A DNA stretch of 64,000 nt from Wenyingzhuangia marina. Its GTDB lineage: Bacteria; Bacteroidota; Bacteroidia; Flavobacteriales; Flavobacteriaceae. The notes beneath the pieces are model-generated. The model did no database searches. It was given only the letters and a program-made list of their open reading frames with translations, and was not told where the DNA came from. Both the position numbers and the translations under genes were made by a program. This document shows positions 33,470 through 42,818 of the stretch, in pieces. Where the stretch lies: positions 1 to 64,000 of the forward strand of contig NZ_FQXQ01000001.1 in assembly GCF_900130035.1 (NCBI RefSeq), in the 5' to 3' direction. The first letter of the stretch is position 1; every line of letters starts with the position of its first letter.

Positions 33470-33847
33470 ATGACAATGATTATCTCAAATCCCAATTGTG
33501 GAAATTCTCCAAAAATGGCCTTTTTAAAAGATTTTAATATTGCATTCGCTAAGAACGATATTCCATTTCTTCTTAAAAGTGTAACAGATGATATTGTTTG
33601 GAATATGATAGGTAAACAAAAAATTACTGGAAAAGAAAATTTTGCTACGGCCTTGGAACAAATGAAAGATTCTAAAGCCAAAGAATTAGTTCTTGAGCAA
33701 ATATTATCGCACGGAAAAGAAGGAGCTGCTAACGGAATTTTTAAAATGACTGATGGAAAAAACTATGCTTTTTCTGATTTTTATCTTTTTAAAAGTGCAA
33801 AAGGAAATCAAATAAAACAAATTACCTCTTATCTTATTGAAGTTTAA
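33470..33847 (+). CDS. NTF2-like/SnoaL-fold protein
   Basis: 125 residues with a cone-shaped NTF2-like pattern: N-terminal helix FNIAFAKNDIPFLLKSVTDDIVWNMIG, then GKENFATALEQM, and paired strands to the end (FYLFKSAKGNQIKQITSYLI). The pattern fits nuclear transport factor 2 family proteins, which bind or convert small molecules. No specific role can be read from it. Its 3' end overlaps the convergent menE end by 14 bases. Confidence 0.75.
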   Translation: MTMIISNPNCGNSPKMAFLKDFNIAFAKNDIPFLLKSVTDDIVWNMIGKQKITGKENFATALEQMKDSKAKELVLEQILSHGKEGAANGIFKMTDGKNYAFSDFYLFKSAKGNQIKQITSYLIEV

Positions 33848-34946
33848 CATCTATCAAATCCAACGTTTTTTTTCGTTGGATTTTTTTTGTTTCCGTTTCT
33901 ACAAACTGTTCAACAAAATAAGTTTGCTTAGGAGTTTGATATTTTGATAATGCTAAAGAACTAAAATCATATGCTCTATTTTCTCCCTCAATTAGCAATA
34001 TTAATTTTTCACCTAAAATTTCATCAGGGATTCCTGCTACAAAAAAACGTTCTGAAATAATTTTTGAAAGCTCTTTTTCTATGGCTTCGGGGTGTAATTT
34101 TACTCCTCCTGAATTGATCACATTATCAACACGACCTAACCATTCAAACTCGTTATCAGAAAGAATGGAAACCACATCGTTTGTCACCACTTTTTCTTCA
34201 GACAACAAAGGAGCGTCAATTACCAAACAATCTCTATCATCTTTAGAAATGGAAATGTTAGGCAACAGCTTGTAATAACTTCTCGACTCCACTTCGACTC
34301 CGCTCAGTGACCACGCTCTAAGACTTTTTTTCTCATCACTACTCGTAACTACATCTTGACTATGCTCGGTTACCGAGTTTAATTTTTTAACCGCAATATG
34401 ACTCACGGTTTCCGTCATTCCATAAGAGGCATAACATTCCGTAGACAAGTCTTGTAAGCTCTCTTGTAAATTTTGCGACACCACACCTCCACCAATCAAT
34501 AACTTTTTTACCAAATACAAATTCAATAAACTAGCCTGTACTTGCATAGGTACCATGGCACAAAAATCATATTCTTTAAAAGTATTTTCTAACGGATTGC
34601 TAACTGGTTCTGACACATCCAATTCCCATCCCAAAGTTAAGGCACGAATCACCATCATTTTACCAGCAATGTAGTTTATAGACAAACAACACAAAGCTTT
34701 GGTTCCCGCTCCTAAATCAAAAAAAGCACCGGTAGCTTTTGCTGAGTTTTGCATCAGCTCTTTTTTTATTGATATTAATTTTGGAACTCCTGTAGAGCCT
34801 GATGTTTGTACTATTAAGGTTTCTGCATCAGAAAACCATTCTTGTAAAAACCAATACAATTCATCTGACACCGTTTTAGAAAACGAAATTAACGCTAACG
34901 GATCTTGGAATGATTGTCCTTGAAGTTTAAAACTTTTATGCATCAA
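33834..34946 (-). CDS. menE: o-Succinylbenzoate-CoA ligase-like AMP-binding enzyme
   Basis: 370 residues, adenylate-forming fold. The P-loop-like VQTSGSTGVPK (about 45-55), YASYGMTETVSHIA (about 173) and the GRVDNVINSGGVKLHPEAIE hinge region (about 265-285) are present. It is shorter than most acyl-CoA ligases (~500), as is usual for Bacteroidota MenE. It would activate o-succinylbenzoate in menaquinone synthesis, which fits a menaquinol-oxidising respiratory chain, but no other men gene is here. It overlaps the GSCFA gene by 11 bases. Confidence 0.82.
   Translation of the reverse strand: MMHKSFKLQGQSFQDPLALISFSKTVSDELYWFLQEWFSDAETLIVQTSGSTGVPKLISIKKELMQNSAKATGAFFDLGAGTKALCCLSINYIAGKMMVIRALTLGWELDVSEPVSNPLENTFKEYDFCAMVPMQVQASLLNLYLVKKLLIGGGVVSQNLQESLQDLSTECYASYGMTETVSHIAVKKLNSVTEHSQDVVTSSDEKKSLRAWSLSGVEVESRSYYKLLPNISISKDDRDCLVIDAPLLSEEKVVTNDVVSILSDNEFEWLGRVDNVINSGGVKLHPEAIEKELSKIISERFFVAGIPDEILGEKLILLIEGENRAYDFSSLALSKYQTPKQTYFVEQFVETETKKIQRKKTLDLIDVKLQ
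33856..33888 (+). terminator. Terminator inside the 3' end of menE
   Basis: AAATCCAACG (33856-33865) pairs with CGTTGGATTT (33874-33883), followed by a T-tract on the plus strand. It ends the rightward NTF2-like transcript although the bases also encode the last residues of the leftward menE. Confidence 0.6.
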
Positions 34947-35886
34947 AACGGATGTTTAATTCTTGCTCTAACTGTGCTTGTTTTAGCTTTAATTTTTCTA
35001 AAAAATCTTGATGTGATTCTGAATCAGGCTGAAATGGTTTGTGCAATTTACTTTGCTGTACAGAAGCTATTCTTTTAAAATAACTTTGTGAGTTTTCACT
35101 AACCCAAACCTTGGAGAATTGTTCCCAAATATAATCGATAGCAACTTGATTTGGATGAATCATGTCCGATTCATAAAATCGATAATCACGTAAATCATCC
35201 ATCATCATTTCATAACTTCCAAAATAGGTGGTATCGCCACCATTAGTTATTTTTCCAACAGCACTCAATAACTGTGCTTTGCTTAGAGAATTTTCTATCA
35301 TGCCATCTTTAAGATGTCTTACAGGACTTACCGTAAAAATAATTTGAGCAGATGAATTTACTTTTCTAATATTTTTAATAATTTCTTCTAAAGCAACTTC
35401 AATTTCTTGAATAGTCAACATTCTTTTATCAAATTCTGTTTGTGGAATTTTATGACAATTAGCCACCAACTGATTGGTTAAAACATGTCCATACACCCAA
35501 GAAGTTCCTAAAGTTATAATTACATGAGTAGCTGATACTAATTGGTTCAAACACTTTTGCTGAGCTTGATGAATATTTTCGATAACTTCAGCTGTTTCAA
35601 TTCCCGATAAATCAGAATGATGATGTAAAGAATGAAAAAACTCTCCTTGTTTTACCAAGTCACTAGCTGAATGTTTTTTTTCATACACAGTATCTTCTAA
35701 AACTTTAGCAATGGCAGTTGGACTAAACAGAGTCCCAAAAGGATTTATCAAAGTATCAAATTGATAGAAAGAAAGTTTATTTCCAATATTTCCAGAAAAA
35801 CAAGATCCCAACAACAAAATCTTAGACTTGTAATCTATTTGATTTTGTTGTTGGGATCCTAATTTTATTTCTGTTCTAAATTTCAA
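34936..35886 (-). CDS. GSCFA family protein
   Basis: 316 residues, named for the LLGSCFSGNIG motif near residue 25; NPFGTLFSPTAIAKVLE and the later ITLGTSWVYG and HPNQVAIDYIWEQF are also typical. The last of these resembles the block V of SGNH hydrolases, so an esterase/acyl transferase activity is possible. The role in Bacteroidota is not known. It is upstream of and overlaps menE. Confidence 0.88.
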   Translation of the reverse strand: MKFRTEIKLGSQQQNQIDYKSKILLLGSCFSGNIGNKLSFYQFDTLINPFGTLFSPTAIAKVLEDTVYEKKHSASDLVKQGEFFHSLHHHSDLSGIETAEVIENIHQAQQKCLNQLVSATHVIITLGTSWVYGHVLTNQLVANCHKIPQTEFDKRMLTIQEIEVALEEIIKNIRKVNSSAQIIFTVSPVRHLKDGMIENSLSKAQLLSAVGKITNGGDTTYFGSYEMMMDDLRDYRFYESDMIHPNQVAIDYIWEQFSKVWVSENSQSYFKRIASVQQSKLHKPFQPDSESHQDFLEKLKLKQAQLEQELNIRFDA

Positions 35887-35979
35887 ATTATTGGTTTTTG
35901 GTTCATGGTTTTTAGTTTTTGGTCACTCTATACTGTTAAAAAAACAACCAATAACTAAGCACTAAAAACCAACAACTAA
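35887..35979. repeat. Imperfect palindromic TTGGTTTTTAG-type repeat
   Basis: GGTTTTTGGTT-like units at about 35890-35921 face the complementary AAAAACCAACAAC-like units at about 35943-35972. It lies between alaS and the GSCFA gene. It looks like a small dispersed repeat that can fold into a long weak hairpin. Confidence 0.4.
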
Positions 35980-38589
35980 CTATAAATATTCTTTTACTTT
36001 TTCAATAGCTTCAGATAAACCTGCTGGATTTTTACCTCCTGCAGTAGCAAAGAACTTTTGTCCACCACCACCTCCTTGGATGTATTTTCCTAACTCCCGA
36101 ACAATTTTACCAGCATCATATCCTTTTTCTTCTACCAAGTTTTTAGCAATGTATGAAGTTAAAGTTGCTTTACCCTCATTTTCAGCTCCTGCAAAAAAGA
36201 ATAAATTTTCTACCTCACCTCCTAATTCGTGAGCAATATCTTTAATAGCACCAGCATTCATATCAATTCTAGTCGCTAAGAAATTGATTCCATTTACTTC
36301 TTTGATACTTGCTTTTAAATCACCCTTAATATTTTTGGCTTTTTCTTTTAATAAAGATTCTATTTCTTTCTTTAAAGCTGCATTTTCATCTTGTAAACTT
36401 ACAATAGCTTTCAAAGGATCTTTTGCGTTTTTTAAAGCTTGCTTAACTTCAACCAAAGCTTTGTCTTGTTTGGTAAAGAAGTCTTTAGCTACATCCCCTG
36501 TAATCGCTTCAATTCTTCTTACTCCAGCCGCTACTGCACTTTCGCTAGTAATTTTTAAATGCCAAATGTTTCCTGTATTGGCAACGTGTGTACCACCACA
36601 TAATTCTTTTGAGTTTCCAAACTGAATTAAACGAACGGTATCTCCATATTTTTCTCCAAACAAAGCCATTGCTCCTTTATCAATAGCTTCTTGCATTGGA
36701 ATATTTCTAAACTCTTGCAAGTCTAATTTTTCACGAATACGAGCATTTACAAAAGCTTCTATTTCTTCTATTTCTTCATTAGTTACCTTTGCAAAGTGAG
36801 AAAAGTCAAAACGTAAATGTTTCGCATTCACCAAAGATCCTTTTTGCTCAACATGCGTTCCTAAAACAGCTCTTAATGCTTGATGCAATAAATGCGTTGC
36901 TGAGTGATTATTGTTAGATAACTCTCTGTTTTTAGCATCTACCACCGCTTTAAAACTATCAGAAGGATTGGTTGGTAAATCTTTAGCAATGTGCATTACT
37001 AAATTATTTTCCTTTTTAGTATCTATAATATGTAACACATCACCATTACTAGCTTCTAAAAATCCTCTATCTCCAACTTGACCTCCTCCTTCAGGATAAA
37101 ACGGCGTTAAGTTAAATACCAATTGATATAACTCCCCATCTTTTTTAGAAGTCACTTTACGATATCTTGTAATTTTCACGTTGGTTTCCAAATAATCATA
37201 ACCTACAAACTCTTGTTGATTATCATCTTTTAAAATTACCCAATCATCCATATCCATTTCTGCAGCAGCTCTAGATCTATTTTTTTGTTTTTCTAAAGCA
37301 GCTTCAAATTCAGCTTCATTTAAAGAAAATCCTTTTTCACTTAAAATTAATGCTGTTAAATCGATAGGAAAACCAAAAGTATCATACAATTCAAAAGCTT
37401 TGTCTCCAGAAACTTCTTCCCCTTTGGTTTCAGCAATCACATTGTCTAACAATCCTAATCCTTGTCCTAAAGTTCTTAAAAATGACGATTCCTCTTCTTT
37501 AATTACATTCATCACCAATTGTTTCTGAGCAGTAATTTCTGGGAAAAATGCTCCCATTTGATTACTCAACACTTCTACTAATTGATAAATAAATGCTTCT
37601 TTTTGATTTAAAAACGTAAACCCATAACGAATAGCACGTCTTAAAATTCTACGAATTACATATCCTGCTCCTGTGCTAGATGGCAGCTGACCATCAGCAA
37701 TAGCAAATGCAACAGCTCTTACGTGATCTGAAATAACACGAATAGCAATATCTATTTCTTCTTTTTTTCCGTATTCAAATCCTGTCTTAGATTCTAACTC
37801 ATGGATTAACGGTGTAAATACGTCAGTATCATAATTAGATTGAACTCCTTGTAAAACCATACAAAGACGCTCAAATCCCATTCCCGTATCAATGTGTTGG
37901 TTTGGTAAATTCTCTAAAGAACCATCTGCCTTTCTATTGAACTGCATAAATACCAAGTTCCAGATTTCTACTACCTGAGGGTGATCCATATTCACCAACT
38001 CTGCTCCAGGGGTTTTTGCCTTTTCTGCTGCTGAACGAATATCTACATGAATTTCTGAACAAGGTCCACAAGGTCCTTGCGCTCCCATTTCCCAGAAATT
38101 ATCTTTTTTATTTCCCAATAAAATTCTGTCTTCAGGTACGTGTTTCTTCCACATATCATATGCTTCCATATCTTTTGCTAAGCCTTCAGAATCATCACCT
38201 TCAAAAATAGTCACATATAAAATGTCTTTGTCTATTTTAAAAACTTCAGTTAACAATTCCCATGACCAATCAATCGCCTCTTGCTTAAAGTAATCTCCAA
38301 AAGACCAGTTTCCTAACATTTCAAATAAAGTATGGTGATAAGTATCAATTCCTACCTCTTCTAAATCATTGTGTTTTCCTGAAACTCTTAAACATTTTTG
38401 TGAATCTGCTACTCTAGTATTTACAACTTTACGTTGACCTAAAAAGAATTCTTTAAAAGGAACCATACCTGCATTTACAAACATCAGCGTAGGATCATCC
38501 TTTAAAACCATGGGTGCAGATGGTACCGCTTTATGTTGCTTAGATTCAAAAAATTCTAAAAATGTCTTTCTAATATCCTGAGATTTCAT
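35980..38589 (-). CDS. alaS: Alanyl-tRNA synthetase
   Basis: 869 residues, full length. The aminoacylation domain opens with [22 protein letters not shown] and contains [14 protein letters not shown] and NTGMGFERL-type class II motifs (here DTGMGFERL). The editing domain has [12 protein letters not shown] and the [10 protein letters not shown] zinc/editing motif (Cys about 656). The C-Ala domain ends with [20 protein letters not shown]. It charges tRNA-Ala. Confidence 0.98.
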   Translation of the reverse strand: MKSQDIRKTFLEFFESKQHKAVPSAPMVLKDDPTLMFVNAGMVPFKEFFLGQRKVVNTRVADSQKCLRVSGKHNDLEEVGIDTYHHTLFEMLGNWSFGDYFKQEAIDWSWELLTEVFKIDKDILYVTIFEGDDSEGLAKDMEAYDMWKKHVPEDRILLGNKKDNFWEMGAQGPCGPCSEIHVDIRSAAEKAKTPGAELVNMDHPQVVEIWNLVFMQFNRKADGSLENLPNQHIDTGMGFERLCMVLQGVQSNYDTDVFTPLIHELESKTGFEYGKKEEIDIAIRVISDHVRAVAFAIADGQLPSSTGAGYVIRRILRRAIRYGFTFLNQKEAFIYQLVEVLSNQMGAFFPEITAQKQLVMNVIKEEESSFLRTLGQGLGLLDNVIAETKGEEVSGDKAFELYDTFGFPIDLTALILSEKGFSLNEAEFEAALEKQKNRSRAAAEMDMDDWVILKDDNQQEFVGYDYLETNVKITRYRKVTSKKDGELYQLVFNLTPFYPEGGGQVGDRGFLEASNGDVLHIIDTKKENNLVMHIAKDLPTNPSDSFKAVVDAKNRELSNNNHSATHLLHQALRAVLGTHVEQKGSLVNAKHLRFDFSHFAKVTNEEIEEIEAFVNARIREKLDLQEFRNIPMQEAIDKGAMALFGEKYGDTVRLIQFGNSKELCGGTHVANTGNIWHLKITSESAVAAGVRRIEAITGDVAKDFFTKQDKALVEVKQALKNAKDPLKAIVSLQDENAALKKEIESLLKEKAKNIKGDLKASIKEVNGINFLATRIDMNAGAIKDIAHELGGEVENLFFFAGAENEGKATLTSYIAKNLVEEKGYDAGKIVRELGKYIQGGGGGQKFFATAGGKNPAGLSEAIEKVKEYL

Positions 38590-38641
38590 ATAATAAATTG
38601 GGTTAAGTAATCATCAATAGTTACGTTAGTAAAACATTTTG

Positions 38642-38660
38642 TAATTTTGTACGTTAGTAA
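38642..38660 (+). promoter_or_regulatory. -7 box of the M23 peptidase gene with repeat
   Basis: TAATTTTG (38642-38649) matches TAnnTTTG, 65 bases before the ATG. The 10-mer ACGTTAGTAA occurs on both sides, at 38623-38632 and 38651-38660, and may be a regulator-binding pair. Confidence 0.4.
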
Positions 38661-38692
38661 CATCAATTAAATTACTTTATTTAATTAGGTCA

Positions 38693-38700
38693 CAAAAATA
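38693..38700 (-). promoter_or_regulatory. -7 box, candidate promoter of alaS
   Basis: The minus strand reads TATTTTTG (TAnnTTTG), about 104 bases before the alaS start, so the leader would be long. This is the only match in this divergent gap. Confidence 0.3.
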
Positions 38701-38714
38701 GTTATTTTAGATTC

Positions 38715-39686
38715 ATGGCGAAAGCAAAATTTTATTACGATTCTGACACTCTTTCTTATCAACCGATAGAGAAGAATACTAAAATAGTTTTAAGAAACAC
38801 CATTCTATATACTTTTGCTATTTTTTTAGTGGGACTAATTGGTTTTGTGGCGTTTAGTGCTATTTTAAAATCCCCTTCTGAAAGAGCTACTTTAAAAGAA
38901 TTAAACAATTTAAAGTTTAATTATGAACTGTTAGAAAAAAGAATGGAAGAGTCTGATGCTATTCTACAAGAAATTCAACAAAGAGATAATAACGTATATA
39001 GAGTCATTTTTGAAGCCAAACCTATTTCTGATGATGAACGTAGTGCAGGTTTTGGTGGAGTGAACAGATACAAAAACTTGGATGGATTTAAAAATAGTGA
39101 ACTTGTAAAAGAAGCTACTAAAAAAATGGATGTTTTAGCAAAACGTTTGGTAATTCAATCTAAATCTTTAGATGAAATTGTAAAACTGGCAAAAAACAAA
39201 TCAGAAATGCTGGCTTCTATTCCTGCCATTCAGCCCGTAGCGAATAAAGATTTAAAAAGAATGGCTTCTGGGTACGGAATTAGAATTCACCCTATTTATA
39301 AAACCAGAAGAATGCACTGGGGAATGGATTTTTCTGCTCCGCAAGGAACTAATATTTATGCGACTGGTGATGGAGTGGTTAAAACAGCTAAAAAATCTAG
39401 AAAAGGTTTTGGAAATCATGTAGTCATTAATCATGGGTTTGGATACGAAACTACCTACGGACATATGAGTACTTTTTATGTACGTGTAGGTCAAAAAGTT
39501 AAACGTGGAGATTTAATTGGTTTGGTAGGTTCTACAGGATCTTCTACAGCTCCTCACTTACATTATGAAGTTAAAAAAGGAAATCAAAAATTAAATCCTG
39601 TTTATTTTTATCATAATGATTTAACTCCAGAAGAATACGAAGCTATGTTGGTATTATCTTCACAAGAAAATCAATCATTAGACTAA
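38715..39686 (+). CDS. M23-family peptidoglycan endopeptidase, membrane-anchored
   Basis: 323 residues. An N-terminal transmembrane anchor (about 27-49) is followed by a coiled coil (about 55-95) and a C-terminal LytM/M23 domain with HWGMDFSAPQGT (zinc His and Asp), HGFGYETTYGHM and APHLHYEV. The HxH and HxxxD zinc ligands are intact, so it is probably active on peptide cross-links. It overlaps the MerR gene by one base (TAATG). Confidence 0.92.
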   Translation: MAKAKFYYDSDTLSYQPIEKNTKIVLRNTILYTFAIFLVGLIGFVAFSAILKSPSERATLKELNNLKFNYELLEKRMEESDAILQEIQQRDNNVYRVIFEAKPISDDERSAGFGGVNRYKNLDGFKNSELVKEATKKMDVLAKRLVIQSKSLDEIVKLAKNKSEMLASIPAIQPVANKDLKRMASGYGIRIHPIYKTRRMHWGMDFSAPQGTNIYATGDGVVKTAKKSRKGFGNHVVINHGFGYETTYGHMSTFYVRVGQKVKRGDLIGLVGSTGSSTAPHLHYEVKKGNQKLNPVYFYHNDLTPEEYEAMLVLSSQENQSLD

Positions 39687-40015
39687 TGCATGTAGAACTT
39701 CCTAAAAAAAGGTATTATAAAATAGGTGAAGTAGCCAATGCTTTTGGTGTTACTTCTTCTATGATACGTTATTGGGAGCAGGAATTTGATATGATTAAGC
39801 CTAAAAAAAACAGTAAAGGTGATAGAATGTTTACCCAAACTGATATTGAAAATTTTAAGCTTATTTATCACCTGGCCAAAGAACAAGGGTATTCTTTAGA
39901 AGGAGTTCGTAAAAAATTGCGAGAAAAACCCAAGGAAACCATTACCAATGCTAAAATTATTAGTAGGTTAGAAAGTATCAAAACCGAATTAATTAAAATT
40001 AAAAATCAACTATAA
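39686..40015 (+). CDS. MerR-family transcriptional regulator
   Basis: 109 residues: MerR winged helix YYKIGEVANAFGVTSSMIRYWEQEFDMIKPKKNSKGDRMFTQ, followed by a short helix region. This short type lacks a sensing domain beyond ~40 residues. The gene starts on the stop codon of the M23 peptidase, so both are cotranscribed, as is usual in Flavobacteriia. Confidence 0.92.
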   Translation: MHVELPKKRYYKIGEVANAFGVTSSMIRYWEQEFDMIKPKKNSKGDRMFTQTDIENFKLIYHLAKEQGYSLEGVRKKLREKPKETITNAKIISRLESIKTELIKIKNQL

Positions 40016-40087
40016 AAGACATTCTGTCATATTAGGATATTGGTATAATTTATGCTTCATTTTAAACTATAATTCATAAATTAGAGC

Positions 40088-40666
40088 ATGAAAAAAATTG
40101 TAAAATATTTAGTGATCTGTGTCGCTGCAATCTCTTTGAGTTCTTGCGGATACAATAGTATGGTTAGCGCTCAAGAAGCAGCTACAGGACAATGGGCAAA
40201 CGTAGAAAGTTCTTACCAACGTAGAGCTGATTTAATTCCAAATTTAGTGGCAACAGTTAAAGGATATGCAAGTCATGAGGAAGAGACCTTGACCAGTGTT
40301 ATTGAAGCAAGAGCCAAAGCAACATCTGTAACCATTGATGCTAATAACTTATCGGCTGCAAACATTGCAAAATACCAAGAAGCACAACAAGGATTAAGTG
40401 GTGCTTTAAATAAATTAATGGTTGTCTCGGAAAGATATCCAGATTTAAAAGCAAGTCAACAATTTATTGGTTTGCAATCTCAGTTAGAAGGAACTGAAAA
40501 CAGAATTAACGTAGAGCGTAACCGTTTTAACAACATGGTGATTAGCTACAATACTATGATTAGAAAGTTTCCTAAAAACATTACCGCAAATCTTTTTGGA
40601 TTTGACAAAATGGAATACTTTAAAGCAGATCCAGCAGCTAGTAAAGCTCCTGAAGTAAAATTTTAA
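40088..40666 (+). CDS. lemA: LemA family lipoprotein
   Basis: 192 residues with a lipobox (LSSCGY, Cys about 20). The LemA core is clear: WANVESSYQRRADLIPNLVATVKGYA, then the four-helix body with NVERNRFNNMVISYNTMIRKFP. It is the first gene of a set with two TPM proteins. LemA is usually found next to TPM-domain proteins; its role is not settled. Confidence 0.95.
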   Translation: MKKIVKYLVICVAAISLSSCGYNSMVSAQEAATGQWANVESSYQRRADLIPNLVATVKGYASHEEETLTSVIEARAKATSVTIDANNLSAANIAKYQEAQQGLSGALNKLMVVSERYPDLKASQQFIGLQSQLEGTENRINVERNRFNNMVISYNTMIRKFPKNITANLFGFDKMEYFKADPAASKAPEVKF

Positions 40667-40668
40667 AA

Positions 40669-41106
40669 ATGAGTAAAACCAAACCGTTTTTTACCGAAAC
40701 CGAAGAACAACAAATTGTCACTGCCATTCAGAAAGCAGAAAAAAACACCTCTGGTGAAATTAGAGTTCATATAGAACCTACTTTTGAAGGAGATGCTATG
40801 GATAGAGCTATTGCTGTTTTTAACGATCTAAAAATGTTTGAAACAGAAGCTAGAAATGGTGTTTTGTTTTATGTAGCTACAGAGGCCAAACAATTTGTAA
40901 TTTTAGGAGATGATGGTATAAACGAAGTTGTACCCGATTTATTTTGGGAAACCACCAAAGACAAAGTTATTAATCAATTTAAACAAGGACAATTTGCTCA
41001 AGGACTAATCGATGGTATTGAAGAGGCGGGTAATCAATTAAAAACCTACTTTAAATACCAAAGTGACGACACCAACGAATTGTCAGACGAAATATCAAAA
41101 GGATAA
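40669..41106 (+). CDS. TPM-domain protein, soluble form
   Basis: 145 residues, one TPM domain (PFFTETEEQQIVTAIQKAEKNTSGEIRVHIEPTF at the N-terminus, GVLFYVATEAKQFVILGDDGI in the centre). It has no signal peptide or membrane helix. It starts 2 bases after lemA. It probably works with LemA and with the larger TPM protein downstream. Confidence 0.9.
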   Translation: MSKTKPFFTETEEQQIVTAIQKAEKNTSGEIRVHIEPTFEGDAMDRAIAVFNDLKMFETEARNGVLFYVATEAKQFVILGDDGINEVVPDLFWETTKDKVINQFKQGQFAQGLIDGIEEAGNQLKTYFKYQSDDTNELSDEISKG

Positions 41107-41111
41107 TTATT

Positions 41112-41822
41112 ATGAACCCATTTTCTATTGACAGCAGCTCGGTTAAAGAAGCTGCATTTATGAACAAAGTATATGCTTGGATGAGTGGAGCTTTGTTAAT
41201 TACTGCATTTGTATCGTGGTGGGCAGCCACTACTCCTGCATTTTTTCAACTTTTTTACGGTATTACCCCTGAAGGAAGAATGTCTCCCAATATGTTATTT
41301 TTTGGAATAATAATAGCAGAGTTAGGTTTGGTAGTATGGCTGTCTGCTAGAATTCAACAAATGACAGCAGAAAGAGCTAGTTTATTATTTGTATTGTATT
41401 CAATTTTGAATGGTATAACCATGTCGTTTATTTTTATGATTTACACCTCTAGCTCAATTGCCTCTACATTTTTTATTACGGCAGGTACTTTTGGAGCCAT
41501 GAGTTTATATGGATACACTACTAAAAAAGATTTAACAAGCTGGGGAAATCTACTATTTATGGCTTTAATAGGTGTTATTATTGCCACAGTAGTTAATATG
41601 TTTTTACAATCTGCAGCTTTATACTGGATTTTAAACTATGTAGGAGTTGCGGTATTTGTAGGCTTAACCGCTTATGATACTCAAAAAATTAAAAAAATGG
41701 CCAACCATTTAGATTCTGAAGAGAATGCTAAAAAAGGAGCTGTTATGGGAGCTTTAACGCTTTATTTAGATTTCATCAACCTATTTTTATACTTACTACG
41801 TTTGTTTGGAGATAGAAAATAA
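41112..41822 (+). CDS. Bax inhibitor-1/YccA family membrane protein
   Basis: 236 residues with seven membrane helices. AFMNKVYAWMSGALLITA near the start and GLTAYDTQKIKKMA near the end are the family signatures; the Asp in the last loop is part of the pH/Ca-sensing pair in structurally studied homologues. YccA interacts with the FtsH protease in E. coli. It is placed between the two TPM genes with 5 to 6 base gaps, so it is part of that operon here. Confidence 0.92.
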   Translation: MNPFSIDSSSVKEAAFMNKVYAWMSGALLITAFVSWWAATTPAFFQLFYGITPEGRMSPNMLFFGIIIAELGLVVWLSARIQQMTAERASLLFVLYSILNGITMSFIFMIYTSSSIASTFFITAGTFGAMSLYGYTTKKDLTSWGNLLFMALIGVIIATVVNMFLQSAALYWILNYVGVAVFVGLTAYDTQKIKKMANHLDSEENAKKGAVMGALTLYLDFINLFLYLLRLFGDRK

Positions 41823-41828
41823 AATTAT

Positions 41829-42635
41829 ATGTTAAAACACATCACAAAGCTAGTCCTGGGACTGGCTTTTTTTTCAACAGTACTTACGCAAGCACAAGAA
41901 CCTTTAGCGAAAAAAGAAACTACTTTTAAAGGAGTTTATGATTATGCTAAGATTTTATCAAGTCAAGAGGCACAGGCATTATCACAAAAATTAATTCGTT
42001 ACAGCGATACTACTTCTACACAAATAGTAATTGCTACCATTGAAAGTTTAAACGGAAATGATATTGCCATGCTGGCAACAGAAAAAGCCCATGACTGGGG
42101 AGTTGGTCAAAAAGGTAAAGACAATGGTGTTTTTATTTTAATTGCTCCCAACGAAAGAAAAATTCATATTGCTACTGGTTATGGTGTTGAGCATTTACTT
42201 ACAGACTATTTAAGTAAGCAAATTATAGATGATATTATTACGCCTAATTTTAAAAAACAACAATATTACAATGGCTTAAACCAAGCTACGGATGTTATTA
42301 TTAAAATATTGGCTGGAGAATACAAAGCGGATAAACAAAAATCTACAAAAAACAGAAAAGGGAGCATTATTGTCCTAATTCTTATTGTAGGAGCTGTACT
42401 CTTTTTTATGAGTAGAGGAAATAATTCTGGCAAAGGAAACGGAGGTTCTAATAACCGAGGTGGTGGATTAGATTCTTCTGACATTTTTACTGCTATCTTA
42501 TTAGGTAGTTTAGGAAGCAGTAGAGGTTACCGAGGAGGATCTTCTGGTGGCTTTGGAGGCGGTGGAGGTTTTTCTGGCGGTGGTGGCTTCGGAGGCGGAG
42601 GCTTCGGAGGTGGTGGAGCCAGCGGAGGTTGGTAA
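41829..42635 (+). CDS. TPM-domain exported membrane protein
   Basis: 268 residues. The signal peptide (cleaved near TQAQ|EP) is followed by a TPM domain (GVYDYAKILSSQEAQALSQKL, AHDWGVGQKGKDNGVFILIAP, ATGYGVEHLLTD), one transmembrane helix (about 180-196) and a Gly/Ser-rich C-terminal tail. This is the typical architecture of YgcG-like proteins. It ends the lemA operon and is followed by a terminator. Confidence 0.92.
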   Translation: MLKHITKLVLGLAFFSTVLTQAQEPLAKKETTFKGVYDYAKILSSQEAQALSQKLIRYSDTTSTQIVIATIESLNGNDIAMLATEKAHDWGVGQKGKDNGVFILIAPNERKIHIATGYGVEHLLTDYLSKQIIDDIITPNFKKQQYYNGLNQATDVIIKILAGEYKADKQKSTKNRKGSIIVLILIVGAVLFFMSRGNNSGKGNGGSNNRGGGLDSSDIFTAILLGSLGSSRGYRGGSSGGFGGGGGFSGGGGFGGGGFGGGGASGGW

Positions 42636-42660
42636 TATCAAACATCAAAAAAGCATTAAT

Positions 42661-42700
42661 TTAAAAGCTCTTTAACCTAAAAGTTAAAGAGCCTTTTAAA
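42661..42700 (+). terminator. Terminator of the lemA operon
   Basis: AAAAGCTCTTTAAC (42663-42676) pairs with GTTAAAGAGCCTTTT on the far side, one mismatch, followed by a T-rich run. Confidence 0.7.
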
Positions 42701-42753
42701 TTATACAACACATTTTAACTTGTAAAATTCCTAAGTTTTGAACAAAGGGATTC

Positions 42754-42787
42754 TTTGGTAAATATTAAATTTACGTACATTCGTAAA
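42754..42787 (+). promoter_or_regulatory. Promoter with operator-like inverted repeat before the NarX-like kinase
   Basis: TTTG (42754-42757) and TACATTCG (42776-42783, one base off TAnnTTTG) are 18 bases apart. The inverted repeat TTTACG-N6-CGTAAA (42770-42787) covers the -7 element, so a regulator could control it there. Confidence 0.45.
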
Positions 42788-42818
42788 GTTGTTTATTTAC
42801 CTTACAATACATTCAATA

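Noticed and set aside
36284-36625. Plus-strand open frame of 113 codons within alaS
   Set aside because: It is antisense to the conserved C-terminal part of alaS and resembles no protein.
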